Part shown: positions 42,312-52,497 of the stretch, piece by piece | Layout of the letters: every line of letters starts with the position of its first letter | How positions within the stretch are numbered: position 1 is the first letter of the stretch | DNA from: an uncultured Rhizobiaceae group bacterium | GTDB taxonomy: Bacteria > Pseudomonadota > Alphaproteobacteria > Rhizobiales > Rhizobiaceae | Length of the DNA stretch: 64,000 bases | Assembly (NCBI GenBank): GCA_937930845.1 | Contig: CALHBJ010000008.1 | Coordinates: forward strand, 247,132-311,131 | Reading direction: 5' to 3' | Made by a program: the position numbers and the translations under genes | The notes under the pieces: generated by a model | Told to the model about the DNA's origin: nothing | Database searches by the model: none | The model's input: only the letters and a program-made list of their open reading frames with translations

Positions 42312-43071
42312 CGGCTTTCATGCTGGTAAGCGCTTCATCGACGCATTTTTTCAACGCGCTCCCTTCCGCCATCAACATGCCAAACTCATCGGGGTTTTCA
42401 GATTTTTCTGGCGGAAACTGGCCCAGCAATGCCCCGTCTTCCAGCACAACAGCAGACAGATATAGCGCGGTTGGCAAATCGAAAATAGCAGCATCGATCT
42501 GATTGGACTTCATCGCTTCGACAACGTTTGCATTATCATCATAGAGCAATAATTCGCTGTCTGGCTGTATCAGGCTGGTCACAATGGGTAGGGCGGTGGT
42601 GCTTGCAACTGCGCCCCATTTGAGCTTCTTCAACGCTGAAATTTCTGCTTTCAATCCAGCCTCAATCGTTGGCTTGCGCACCAGCACGGCCATGGCCGCC
42701 GAATAATAAGGTAGGGAAAAGTCCACCACTTTTTCCCGCTCGGCAGTTATAGAGAACTGCTGCAGGTTGATATCAAAGTCTTTCTCGCCGGGCTGAATGG
42801 CCTGGTCAAAAGAAGTGCGTGTCCATTTCACTTCTTGCGCTTTGAAACCCATGCGATCTGCCAATGCGTAGGCGACTGCGGCTTCAAAACCTTTGCCTGC
42901 TTCGGGTTTGTCATCGATCACCCAGGGATAATAGGCCGGGTTGCCCGTGGCGATTGTGAGCATTCCATCAGTAATTGTGTTGCCAGCTGCGCAGGAGTTC
43001 GCAGCCTGCGCCGGTGTTCCGGCAACCATCAAACCACCCAATAAAAGCGCGAACGCAACCGATCTCGACAT
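42244..43071 (-). CDS. Polar amino-acid ABC transporter substrate-binding protein
   Basis: Periplasmic SBP_bac_3-family protein of 275 residues with a signal peptide (about 1-23, SVAFALLLGGLMVAGTPAQA). The mature part shows LTIATGNPAYYPWVID, GKGFEAAVAYALADRMGF, a motif close to the family signature FDINLQQFSITAEREKVVDFSLPYY, and an IEAEWLQ-type C-terminus. AAAGGA lies at suitable distance before ATG 43071. The exact amino-acid ligand is unknown. The gene heads the three-gene operon and is divergent from the xylulokinase gene. Confidence 0.9.
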   Translation of the reverse strand: MSRSVAFALLLGGLMVAGTPAQAANSCAAGNTITDGMLTIATGNPAYYPWVIDDKPEAGKGFEAAVAYALADRMGFKAQEVKWTRTSFDQAIQPGEKDFDINLQQFSITAEREKVVDFSLPYYSAAMAVLVRKPTIEAGLKAEISALKKLKWGAVASTTALPIVTSLIQPDSELLLYDDNANVVEAMKSNQIDAAIFDLPTALYLSAVVLEDGALLGQFPPEKSENPDEFGMLMAEGSALKKCVDEALTSMKADGSLARIEAEWLQEATGVPIIK

Positions 43072-43267
43072 GACATTTTCCTTTAAAAATCCTGATGGGA
43101 AAGTCTTTCCGACTTTGAATTTTTTGTCCAGTGGGAAGCCACGTGACAGGTAAAATTCGTGATCATTCTTCGATCTGGTCCATTCATCGGCTTTGAGTTG
43201 TTGCGGAGCGTCACACCGGGTGTAATTCTGGCAACACAATCAATGCGAACCGCGAGCGGCATACCAT

Positions 43268-44719
43268 ATGTATTTGGGCATCGATCTGGGCACGTCGGCC
43301 ATCAAGTCCGTACTTGTCGATGAGAAAGGGCAAACGGCGGCTTCTGCCAGCTGTGAGTTGGATCTTGCCTCGCCCAACCCTGGCTGGAGTGAACAGGCTC
43401 CGACAGATTGGTGGGAAGCTCTGTTGAAGACAATGGAGAAGCTGCGCGCATCCCATCCCAAACAATGGCAACAAGTGAGAGCCATGGGTCTTTCAGGACA
43501 AATGCACGGGGCGGTGCTGTTGGACAGAAACAAACAACCGCTGCGCAACGCGATTTTGTGGAACGATGGCCGCAGTTTTGACCAATGCAAATCGCTGTTG
43601 TCAGATTTCCCGGATGTGGGGCAGATCGCAGGCGTTCCTCCCATGCCGGGATTTACCGCGCCCAAGGTCATGTGGGTGGCTGAAAACGAGCCTAACATCC
43701 ACGAACGTATTTCCCATATATTATTGCCAAAAGACTATTTGCGCTTGCGGCTCACCGGAGAACTTGCAACCGACATGGCCGATGCGGCGGGCACGATGTG
43801 GCTGGACCAGGCGTCGCGCAGTTGGTCACCGGCCATGTGTGAACACACATCCACCCGCATGGAATGGTTGCCGCGATGTGTGGAAGGTACGCAGCCTGCA
43901 GGTCAATTGACACCGGTGCTTGCCGCCCAGTTCGGTTTAACGAACGGCATTCGGGTTGCTGGCGGTGGAGGAGATGCCGCTGCTGGTGCCGTGGGTATCG
44001 GGGCAATCAATGATGGAGATGCATTCATTTCGCTGGGCACAAGCGGCCAGCTCTTTGTAGCCAACAAGTCATATCGGCCACGTCCTGAAGCTGCAATCCA
44101 CGCCTATGCCCATTGCGTGCCAGGGCGCTGGTTTCAAATGGCTGCCATGCTTAATGGCGCCAGTCCCATGAAGTGGTTTGCCGATATCGCAAAGCAGGAG
44201 ATTTCCACTTTGCTCGACGCGGCACAGGCGGAAACAACCGACCGGGTTCCCCTCTTTTTGCCCTATCTGACCGGCGAGCGTACCCCCCACAATGACCCTG
44301 CCATTCGAGCCAGTTTTTACCGGCTTGACGGGAAAACCACTCAGGCCAGCATGATGCGATCAGTGGTTGATGCGATTGCCTATTCTTTTTGTGATGCACG
44401 TGATGCGCTGGCCGCCGCTGGCACGCAATTGGATTGCGTTGCTGCAATTGGCGGTGGTGCGCGCAGCGATTTCGTGTTGCAGACCCTTTCCAATGCCCTA
44501 TACCTGCCCATCATTCGCTATCAGGATGCGGACAGTGGCCCTGCTTTTGGTGCGGCGCGGCTTGCGATGGTTGCCAGTGGTGATTTCAAAATTGAAGACG
44601 TGGCCTTGACGCCAAAACCAGTTCGCCGATTTGAACCTGTGGCGTCGGAAGAGGCCTATCATCTCGACAGGCTCAGCACCTATCGGGCGCTCTATGAGGC
44701 GCTCAAACCCCTGTCTTAA
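43268..44719 (+). CDS. xylB: Xylulokinase
   Basis: Phosphorylates D-xylulose for the pentose phosphate pathway. The 483-residue FGGY kinase starts MYLGIDLGTSAIKSVLVDEKG, has GLSGQMHGAVLLD (the FGGY-type sugar-binding segment with Gln-Met-His), the GGGGDAAAGAVGIG region and the catalytic segment LPYLTGERTPHNDP, then AIGGGARSDF in the ATP domain. The GQMHG motif separates it from glycerol kinase (compare glpK in this window). It converges with the fructokinase gene of the polyol operon, consistent with use of D-arabitol or xylitol through D-xylulose. Confidence 0.93.
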   Translation: MYLGIDLGTSAIKSVLVDEKGQTAASASCELDLASPNPGWSEQAPTDWWEALLKTMEKLRASHPKQWQQVRAMGLSGQMHGAVLLDRNKQPLRNAILWNDGRSFDQCKSLLSDFPDVGQIAGVPPMPGFTAPKVMWVAENEPNIHERISHILLPKDYLRLRLTGELATDMADAAGTMWLDQASRSWSPAMCEHTSTRMEWLPRCVEGTQPAGQLTPVLAAQFGLTNGIRVAGGGGDAAAGAVGIGAINDGDAFISLGTSGQLFVANKSYRPRPEAAIHAYAHCVPGRWFQMAAMLNGASPMKWFADIAKQEISTLLDAAQAETTDRVPLFLPYLTGERTPHNDPAIRASFYRLDGKTTQASMMRSVVDAIAYSFCDARDALAAAGTQLDCVAAIGGGARSDFVLQTLSNALYLPIIRYQDADSGPAFGAARLAMVASGDFKIEDVALTPKPVRRFEPVASEEAYHLDRLSTYRALYEALKPLS

Positions 44720-44730
44720 GCGCAGAAGAA

Positions 44731-45648
44731 CTAAAGCTCACTTTGCCAGGGCGGGTTGGCACCCGGCCTGCTGACGGTGACCGCCGCAACCTTGACTGCA
44801 AGTTCCAATGCCGGGCGCAGGTCTTGTGGGTCGGCATTTGCCAATGCAGATTTACTGAGCAGGCCGGAGCGGCGCAGGCCAGCAAGAAATCCGGAATTAA
44901 ACGTATCGCCCGCGCCAATCGTATCGACAATTTCTACCTTTTGCGCCGCCTGATCAATGGCGCCGTTTGAGGTATAGGCGGTAACCCCATGGGCACCCCG
45001 GGTTTCAATCACAATGCTGGTAGCGCCCGTCAGCCATTGGTCAATGGTTTGCGATCCCGATGCTCCTTGCGCGATCCAATCAAGGTCTTCGTCGGACACT
45101 TTTACAATATCTGCCATCGCGATCATTCGATTGATACGCGCCCGGTGAGCTGCCTCGTCGTCAATAAAATCCGCACGGATATTGGGATCGAGTGACAGAA
45201 CCCTGTTTGTATTTTGAGCCATCATAGATTCGAACGACGAACCGCTGGGTTCCGGAATGAGGCTGATTGCACCGAAATGCAGTGCAACAATCTCGTTTGA
45301 CAGGGCCGGGATTTGATCCACACGGAGGCTACGGCCAGCCGAATTTTCATCAAAGAAGGAATACTGCGCCTGCCCGTTCGTCAGTTTCACGAAAGCCAGG
45401 GTTGTGGGTTGGCCTGAGCGGGGGCACAGGGACGTGTCCACGCTGGATGCATTGAGAGCGTCAACCAACTGATCGCCAAACAAATCCGTTGATAGGGAGG
45501 AAAAATACCCGGCATTTTCACCCAGTCTGCCCAGCGCAATGGCCGTATTGAACACAGCGCCTCCCACTACGGGCAAGAACGCATCGCCTTCGCCCTCGAT
45601 CATGCGGGGGAGCATGTCAATCAGCGCTTCGCCGCAGCTTAGGATCAT
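44731..45648 (-). CDS. frk: PfkB-family fructokinase
   Basis: Probably phosphorylates fructose made by the adjacent mannitol/sorbitol dehydrogenase. A 305-residue ribokinase-fold protein with LSCGEALIDMLP, the GGAVFNTAIALGRLG sugar-binding segment, and DTIGAGDTFNSGFLAGL carrying the catalytic Asp and anion hole. Start ATG 45648 overlaps the mtlK stop (ATGA), so translation is coupled. Last gene of the polyol operon. Confidence 0.9.
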   Translation of the reverse strand: MILSCGEALIDMLPRMIEGEGDAFLPVVGGAVFNTAIALGRLGENAGYFSSLSTDLFGDQLVDALNASSVDTSLCPRSGQPTTLAFVKLTNGQAQYSFFDENSAGRSLRVDQIPALSNEIVALHFGAISLIPEPSGSSFESMMAQNTNRVLSLDPNIRADFIDDEAAHRARINRMIAMADIVKVSDEDLDWIAQGASGSQTIDQWLTGATSIVIETRGAHGVTAYTSNGAIDQAAQKVEIVDTIGAGDTFNSGFLAGLRRSGLLSKSALANADPQDLRPALELAVKVAAVTVSRPGANPPWQSEL

Positions 45649-47123
45649 GAACGGTTTCCCAGGATGTAGTTTTCAAGTGCGGATTCAACACCCTGGTCCC
45701 AAATTGTGCCAAGCGCGTTGGAAAATTCTTCCACGGCTGTTTTGTTTTCGCTCAAATCGCCAAATATGTTTTTCATGGAAAGAAACGCCGTTGGATCGGT
45801 TTTGGCTTTGAGCGCGTTGGACTGCAAAACCTGCGCATTTTCATCATCAACGAAAATCTCATCGCCATTTTGAGCCGTACCGGCACAGTACCGACACCAC
45901 AGGGCGACTTCCAGTGCCAGTCCTTCAACCGGCAGTCCGGCGCTCAGCCGGTCCTGCAATGCAGGCAGAATGAATTTTGGTTGTCGGTTGGAACCGTCCA
46001 GGCACAAACGCGGAATGGTGTCGCCAATGGCTTCATTGGAAAACCGTTCCACGACGCTTTCAAAATACCGATTAAAGTCCACCCCTGGAATTGAAGGGAC
46101 AGTGGGAATTACTTCGTCGATCACGAGTTTGCGCAAAAACCCGCTGATCAAGGGGTGGGCCATGGCCTCGTGTACAAATTGCACGCCCAACAGTCCCGCC
46201 GGATAAGCGATTGCCGCATGTCCGCCATTGAGGATGCGCAATTTCATCAGTTCATAGGGGGCAACATCTTTGACGAATTCAACGCCGACATTTTCCAGCG
46301 CGGGCCGGCCGGAAGGAAATTTGTCTTCCAGCACCCATTGGCGAAAAGGTTCACACACAACCGGTCGTTTATCTTCGATGCCGAATTGCGAACGCACCAG
46401 ATTGCGCTCCCGGTCGGAGGTGGCGGGTGTAATACAATCCACCATGCCATTGGGGAACGCGACATTGTTGGCGACCCATTCGCCAGTCTGCGCAGACTGG
46501 GCCTTGGCCAATCCAACCACAGTGGCTTTCGCCACATGGCCGTTTTCCGGTAGATTGTCGCAAGACATAACGGTGAAGGGTGCGGTTCCCCGGTCGCGGC
46601 GAATGCGCAGCGCTTCGATGATGCAGCCAAAAACAGTCTGAGGATCATCGGGATTGGCGATGTCATATTGAATTTCGGGATGGCCAACATCAAATCCGCC
46701 CGTTGTGGCGTCAACGTAGTACCCGCCTTCTGTGATCGTCAAAGAGACTATGCGAATGGCAGGGTCCGCCATCGCCGCGATCACAGCATCGGGGTTTGTG
46801 TCCACGTAATCGATCATGGAGCCGCAGGCACGTGCGTTGAGGCCCTTGGGATCCAGTTCCACGATTGTGGTCACCCAATCCTGGTCCATGAGATCTTTGC
46901 GCACGGCGGTATCATGGGGTTTAAGGCCAGCACCAATGATCGCCCAATCATGGCCTTCGCCGGTTTCAAACAACCGGTCGAGATAGATCGCCTGGTGGGC
47001 ACGGTGAAAATTGCCCAGCCCGATGTGAACGATCCCACCCTTGAGTTTCGAACGGTCATAGCCTGGCTGCGATACCGGCTTATACGCCATTTCAACTGGC
47101 GAATTTGACTGGGAAGCACTCAT
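45645..47123 (-). CDS. mtlK: Mannitol 2-dehydrogenase family (polyol dehydrogenase MtlK)
   Basis: Long-chain zinc-independent polyol dehydrogenase that oxidises mannitol, and in rhizobial relatives also sorbitol or arabitol, to the ketose with NAD. The 492-residue protein has GIVHIGLGNFHRAHQAIYLDRL as the nucleotide-binding start, TITEGGYYVD, SCDNLPENG and the catalytic KxxxxNxxH signature within LMKLRILNGGHAAIAYPAG. ATG 47123 (MSASQ) is taken; a start at 47159 adds an unconserved stretch. In the operon between smoK and frk. Confidence 0.94.
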   Translation of the reverse strand: MSASQSNSPVEMAYKPVSQPGYDRSKLKGGIVHIGLGNFHRAHQAIYLDRLFETGEGHDWAIIGAGLKPHDTAVRKDLMDQDWVTTIVELDPKGLNARACGSMIDYVDTNPDAVIAAMADPAIRIVSLTITEGGYYVDATTGGFDVGHPEIQYDIANPDDPQTVFGCIIEALRIRRDRGTAPFTVMSCDNLPENGHVAKATVVGLAKAQSAQTGEWVANNVAFPNGMVDCITPATSDRERNLVRSQFGIEDKRPVVCEPFRQWVLEDKFPSGRPALENVGVEFVKDVAPYELMKLRILNGGHAAIAYPAGLLGVQFVHEAMAHPLISGFLRKLVIDEVIPTVPSIPGVDFNRYFESVVERFSNEAIGDTIPRLCLDGSNRQPKFILPALQDRLSAGLPVEGLALEVALWCRYCAGTAQNGDEIFVDDENAQVLQSNALKAKTDPTAFLSMKNIFGDLSENKTAVEEFSNALGTIWDQGVESALENYILGNRS

Positions 47124-47229
47124 CAGCCCATCCAATTTGCGCAATTGATACGGCCACAAGCACTGCCTGCGCCTTGTGGCGTGTTGCGTCCAGCAAACCT
47201 CTTGCCCTCACATTTGCTGCGCATCTGAA

Positions 47230-48243
<1,014 letters not shown>

Positions 48244-48273
48244 GATTTTATCCCTTGTGGTCTTGGCGACGGA

Positions 48274-49104
48274 TTACTTGACAGCACCGAATGTGAGGCC
48301 GCGTACCAACTGTTTCTGGCTGAACCAGCCCATGATGAGAATTGGCGCAATCGCCATTGTCGAAGCCGCTGACAGTTTGGCGTAGAACAGGCCTTCCGGG
48401 CTGGAATATGAGGCGATGAACGCCGTCAGCGGTGCCGCTTGTGCGGCGGTCAGGTTGAGTGTCCAGAACGCTTCATTCCACGCCAAAATGATGTTGAGCA
48501 AAACGGTTGAGGCGATTCCTGGTATCGCCATGGGCGTCAGCACGTAGAGGATTTCTTCCTTCAGTGTGGCGCCATCCATGCGTGCCGCTTCAAGGATGTC
48601 CACCGGGATTTCCTTGAAGTAGCTGTAAAGCATCCAGACAATGATAGGTAAGTTGATCAGCATTAACACAATGGTGAGGCCTAAAACGCTATCGAGCAGA
48701 CCAAGCTGAATGAACAGCAGATAGATCGGATACAACACACCGACTGCGGGCAGCATCTTGGTGGACAGCATCCACAATAGAATATCTTTGGTGCGTACCG
48801 AGGGCACAAATGCCATGGACCACGCAGCGGGCACAGCAACAAGAAGCCCCAGGATTGTGGAACCAACAGCAATCAGAATCGAGTTCCACAGGAAGCGCCC
48901 GTAGTTGGAACGCTCCTGGACAATTGAGTAATTTTCCAGCGTCCAGTCAAAAAACAGAAATACCGGCGGATCTGCAATCGCCACAGCTTCCGTCTTGAAG
49001 CTGGTCAGGATGGTCCACAGAATTGGGAAAAAGATCAAAAGACCTATTGCCCAGGCTGCGACCGTGTTGATGGTTTTGCGTTGAGATGTGATTTCGCGGG
49101 CCAT
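48274..49104 (-). CDS. smoG: Sorbitol/mannitol ABC transporter permease SmoG
   Basis: MalG-type inner-membrane permease, 276 residues with about six helices. The first follows the basic N-terminus (SQRKTINTVAAWAIGLLIFFPIL). The EAA loop is EAARMDGATLKEEILYVLTPMAIPGI, and the terminal QLVRGLTFGAVK is typical of sugar permeases of this class. Ribosome site GAAGGAA before the ATG; it starts 12 bases after the smoF stop. Confidence 0.93.
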   Translation of the reverse strand: MAREITSQRKTINTVAAWAIGLLIFFPILWTILTSFKTEAVAIADPPVFLFFDWTLENYSIVQERSNYGRFLWNSILIAVGSTILGLLVAVPAAWSMAFVPSVRTKDILLWMLSTKMLPAVGVLYPIYLLFIQLGLLDSVLGLTIVLMLINLPIIVWMLYSYFKEIPVDILEAARMDGATLKEEILYVLTPMAIPGIASTVLLNIILAWNEAFWTLNLTAAQAAPLTAFIASYSSPEGLFYAKLSAASTMAIAPILIMGWFSQKQLVRGLTFGAVK

Positions 49105-49116
49105 GCTCGTTCCTTC

Positions 49117-49983
49117 TCACGCGTCCAGGTTTTTGCCGACGACACGCATCAGCATGATTGCAATAATATTGGCGAGAATGACGGCATATATGCCGCCTGC
49201 CGACCCCAGTCCGATGTTCTGGCTTTCCAGCACCCGCTGGAAGATCAGGTAGGAGAGGGTCTTGGAGCCAAAGGCGCCGCCAGTTGTCACAAAAATTTCC
49301 GCAAAGACTGAAAGCAGAAAGATCGTCTGGATCAACACGACAATCGTAATGGCACGGGCCAGATGCGGCAGGATGATATGGAAGAAGCGCGATACGACAG
49401 CCGCCCCATCCATCTCGGCTGCTTCTAACTGCTCACTGTTCAAAGACTGAATTGCCGTCAACAGGATCAAGGTGGCGAAGGGCAACCATTGCCATGATAC
49501 GATCATGACCAGCGACGGCAATGAGGCCTGACTGAGCCACTCAATGGGCGTCAATCCGAAAAATTTCCAAAGATGGGCAAATAACCCGTTCACAGGGTCC
49601 ATGAACATGTTCTTCCACACCAAGGCCGATACGGTTGGCATGACAAAGAAAGGTGCGATGACAAGAATGCGGACAACGCCCTGGCCCCACATTGGCTGAT
49701 CGAGCAGGAGGGCAAGCAGGATTCCCAGAATGACCGTGATGATGAGCACGCTGCCCACAATGATCAGTGTTGTTTGAATGCTGGGCCAAAACGAGCTTGA
49801 GCTGACAAAACGAACATAGTTGTCGAAGCCGACCCAGCCCATGTCGCCGCCGCGCAGGGGGAGATATTTTCTAAATGAGAACCACAGGGTCATGGTTAGA
49901 GGCACAAGCATCCAGCCAAGAAGCAGGACCACGGCCGGAGCCAACATGAAACGCGCTGCTGATCTGGAATTTTGAGTTGCCAT
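49117..49983 (-). CDS. smoF: Sorbitol/mannitol ABC transporter permease SmoF
   Basis: MalF-type permease, 288 residues with about six helices. It contains the LAPAVVLLLGWMLVPLTMTLWFSF first helix and an EAA-type loop, EAAEMDGAAVVSRFFHIILPHL. ATG 49983 is favoured over a GTG at 49992 because GGGAGAGG lies eight bases upstream. It is separated from smoE by a hairpin and a 115-base gap. Forms the heteromeric channel with SmoG. Confidence 0.93.
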   Translation of the reverse strand: MATQNSRSAARFMLAPAVVLLLGWMLVPLTMTLWFSFRKYLPLRGGDMGWVGFDNYVRFVSSSSFWPSIQTTLIIVGSVLIITVILGILLALLLDQPMWGQGVVRILVIAPFFVMPTVSALVWKNMFMDPVNGLFAHLWKFFGLTPIEWLSQASLPSLVMIVSWQWLPFATLILLTAIQSLNSEQLEAAEMDGAAVVSRFFHIILPHLARAITIVVLIQTIFLLSVFAEIFVTTGGAFGSKTLSYLIFQRVLESQNIGLGSAGGIYAVILANIIAIMLMRVVGKNLDA

Positions 49984-50057
49984 TGGATGCACCTCTCCCG
50001 TTTACGGGGAATACCCGTCCCAAACTTCTTTACCTGTCCAGAACTTAAGGGATAGAG

Positions 50058-50083
50058 GAGGGGTCGCGCGTTTGCGACCCCTC
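50058..50083 (-). terminator. Intercistronic hairpin between smoE and smoF
   Basis: Perfect 10-bp stem GAGGGGTCGC/GCGACCCCTC with a six-base loop, 16 bases after the smoE stop and no T-run. This suits partial termination or 3' protection, raising binding-protein message above permease message, as known for malE-malF. Confidence 0.6.
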
Positions 50084-50098
50084 GACTTTGTGGAGCGC

Positions 50099-51403
50099 TT
50101 AGCGGTAGCCAGCAGCTTCCATTGCTTCATTGGTCAAAGCCTGAGCTTTGGCCAGTGCTTCTGCCACAGTTTGCTGGCCCGCATATGCTGCGGAGAACTC
50201 TTGGCTCACTTCTGTTGCGATACCGGCAAATTCGGGAATTGCAGCGAACTGCACACCGACATAGGGGCTGGGATCAACAGTTGAGTTGTTCGGGTCAGCT
50301 GACAGGATGGAATCCATTGTCATCTTTGCGAACGGAACCGAAGTGTAGTTCGGGTTCTTGTAAAGCGAGGTGCGCGCACCAGGAGGAACGTTTGCCCAAC
50401 CTTCTTTTCCTGCAACGAGCTCGATGTAACCAGTACCGGTTGCCCATTCAATAAACTGCTTGGCAGCAGCTTCTTTTTTGGTGCCGGCAGGAATGGCCAG
50501 TGCCCAAGCCCAAAGCCAGTTGGAACGCTTGCCAAGACCATTGTCTGGTGCAAGAGCAAATCCGACCTTGTCAGCTACGGTTGAGTCTTTTGGATTAGTT
50601 ACAAAAGACGCAGCAACAGTCGCATCGATCCACATGCCACACTTGCCTTGCTGGAAGAGCGACAGGTTTTCGTTAAACCCGTTAGTTGCAAATCCGGGAG
50701 GGCCAGCGTCGTTCATCATGTTGACGAAGAAGTTGAGTGTGTCGGACCATTCGCGTGTGTCGAATTGTGCGTTCCACTTTTCGTCGAACCAACGCGCGCC
50801 AAATGAGTTTGACATGGCTGTAATGAAAGCGCCGCCCTCACCCCAACCGGCTTTACCGCGCAGGCAGATGCCGTTGGTTTCAGTGCTGCGATCTGTCATC
50901 GCGCGCGCTGCTTTGGCAATGAATGACCAGGAAGGAGCATCTGGCATTTTCAGGCCAGCTTTTTCCATCAGATCCTTGCGATACATGATCATGGACGATT
51001 CACCGTAGAAAGGTGCGGCGTACATGGTGCCGTCGTAGGACAGGCCGCCCTTCATGGCAGGCAGAATGTCGTCAGCATTGTATTCAGCAGACAGATCGTT
51101 CATCGAAACGAGCCAGCCGTTCTTGCCCCAGATTGGAGTCTCATACATGCCGATTGTCATGATGTCGAAAGCACCGCCCTTGGTGGTGATGTCCGTGGTT
51201 ACGCGCTGGCGCAGGACATTTTCTTCCAACGTCACCCACTCAACTGTGTGACCAGTTTTCTTGGTGAAGTCGTCTGTGTATTTCTGCATACGGATCATGT
51301 CACCGTTGTTAACGGTGGCAATGGTTAGCTTTTCAGCAAAAGCTGTTGACGTCATCAAAGACGCAACAACAGCGCCCAAAAGGGCGCGTGCGGTATTCTT
51401 CAT
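50099..51403 (-). CDS. smoE: Sorbitol/mannitol ABC transporter substrate-binding protein
   Basis: Periplasmic sugar-binding protein of 434 residues in the SBP_bac_1 family. Signal peptide about residues 1-23, ending TAFA before EKLTIATVNNGDM. The mature part carries EWVTLEENVLRQRVTTDI, FDIMTIGMYETPIWG, GLSYDGTMYAAPFYGESSM and NWLWAWALAIPAG, which match SmoE-type polyol receptors. Strong GGAGG before the ATG. GAGCAAAT repeats lie just upstream and are a likely control site for the SorC regulator encoded next to it. Confidence 0.93.
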   Translation of the reverse strand: MKNTARALLGAVVASLMTSTAFAEKLTIATVNNGDMIRMQKYTDDFTKKTGHTVEWVTLEENVLRQRVTTDITTKGGAFDIMTIGMYETPIWGKNGWLVSMNDLSAEYNADDILPAMKGGLSYDGTMYAAPFYGESSMIMYRKDLMEKAGLKMPDAPSWSFIAKAARAMTDRSTETNGICLRGKAGWGEGGAFITAMSNSFGARWFDEKWNAQFDTREWSDTLNFFVNMMNDAGPPGFATNGFNENLSLFQQGKCGMWIDATVAASFVTNPKDSTVADKVGFALAPDNGLGKRSNWLWAWALAIPAGTKKEAAAKQFIEWATGTGYIELVAGKEGWANVPPGARTSLYKNPNYTSVPFAKMTMDSILSADPNNSTVDPSPYVGVQFAAIPEFAGIATEVSQEFSAAYAGQQTVAEALAKAQALTNEAMEAAGYR

Positions 51404-51415
51404 GATTTCCTCCCA

Positions 51416-51454
51416 ATTGCTCGGAAATGAGCAAATGCTAAGTGTGCGAGCAAA
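51416..51454. promoter_or_regulatory. Candidate operator before smoE (GAGCAAAT repeats)
   Basis: TTGCTC (51416-51421) and GAGCAA (51428-51433) form an inverted repeat, and GAGCAAAT occurs twice, at 51428-51435 and 51447-51454, about two helical turns apart. It lies 13-51 bases before the smoE start, between it and the SorC-type gene. Confidence 0.45.
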
Positions 51455-51528
51455 TACTCATTGAAAAGCCGCCGGGAGTCAATCCGGTTCCTGCGCTTTT
51501 TTCAACAAGTGCGGAGGGAAAACGGAAT

Positions 51529-52485
51529 TCAGTCGCTGATGAGGCGCTCGGCTGTGAGCTCATTGGTAATCAGCGCATTGATTAGCCCGCCGCGCAGTGC
51601 TGCAGAGATCGCAGCGACTTTTGACTCTCCAGCCGCAATGCCAAAAACGGGATTGGCTGCATTCGCCACAATCGGGGCGCTCGCCACGCGATCATTTAAC
51701 AGACCGTCAATGAGTTTTCCGTTTTCATCGAAAGCCCAGGACGTTATTTCGCCCACGGCACCTGCCCGGTTCAAAGCCCGCATATCTTCTCTGGTGACGA
51801 AGCCATCTTCCAGCAAAGGCGCCTGGTCATCCATGCTGCCCACACCGACAAATGTTACATCAGCCTGTTTGCACAAATCGAGAATGTTGCGCACCGGCTC
51901 CTGATCATGAATCAAGGCAAGCTCTTCAACCGAGCGGGCAAATACTGGCAAAGGCATGGGAAAATGCCGTGCTTTGACACGGTCGGCCAATCGCACAACG
52001 GCGTTGAACGGGCTGGCGGAGCCATCGGACATCATATTGCCCAACAAGGAAACGATCCGGTGCTGGGGACAATCAAGCGGCGGCATCTGTTCCACACAGG
52101 CGCGCAAGGCTCGCCCGGTGCCGATGGCAATAATCTTGGGATGGTTCGATTTGAGATATTTTTCAATCTCGTGGGCCCCTGCTTGCGCAAGTCCGGCGAT
52201 TGAATTTGGCGCTTCACGGTCGCTGGGAACAACTTCACAGGCTTTCAGATTATAGCGCTGCTTAAGCTCATGGCCGATTTCCATGCAACGCGCGATTGGA
52301 TGATCCAAACGCACTTTGATGAGTTTTTCGCTGACCGCGAGGGAAACAAGACGCTGCGCCGAGGGGCGCGAAACACCAAGTTTTCGGGCAATTTCATCCT
52401 GGGTATTGCCCGCGACGTAGTAAAGCCAGCCCGCCCGGGCGGCTTCATCCAGCCTGCTTTCTTCGTTTTCTGCCCTACTCGCCAT
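51529..52485 (-). CDS. SorC-family sugar-binding transcriptional regulator
   Basis: Probable sugar-responsive regulator of the polyol operon. The 318-residue protein has an N-terminal helix-turn-helix (about 12-50; LYYVAGNTQDEIARKLGVSRPSAQRLVSLA) and a phosphosugar-isomerase-like effector domain with AIGTGRALRACVEQ, VGVGSMDDQAPLLEDGF and the late GIAAGESKVAAISAALRGGLINALITNE. It is preceded by a HAD gene (12 bases) and followed by smoE (125 bases). SorC proteins often bind phosphorylated sugars, which the HAD or kinase products could supply. Confidence 0.9.
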   Translation of the reverse strand: MASRAENEESRLDEAARAGWLYYVAGNTQDEIARKLGVSRPSAQRLVSLAVSEKLIKVRLDHPIARCMEIGHELKQRYNLKACEVVPSDREAPNSIAGLAQAGAHEIEKYLKSNHPKIIAIGTGRALRACVEQMPPLDCPQHRIVSLLGNMMSDGSASPFNAVVRLADRVKARHFPMPLPVFARSVEELALIHDQEPVRNILDLCKQADVTFVGVGSMDDQAPLLEDGFVTREDMRALNRAGAVGEITSWAFDENGKLIDGLLNDRVASAPIVANAANPVFGIAAGESKVAAISAALRGGLINALITNELTAERLISD

Positions 52486-52497
52486 GTGCCATCTGTT

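Noticed and set aside
43268-44719. Second glycerol kinase
   Set aside because: It shares the FGGY fold, but the GQMHG sugar-site motif and overall pattern are those of xylulokinase.
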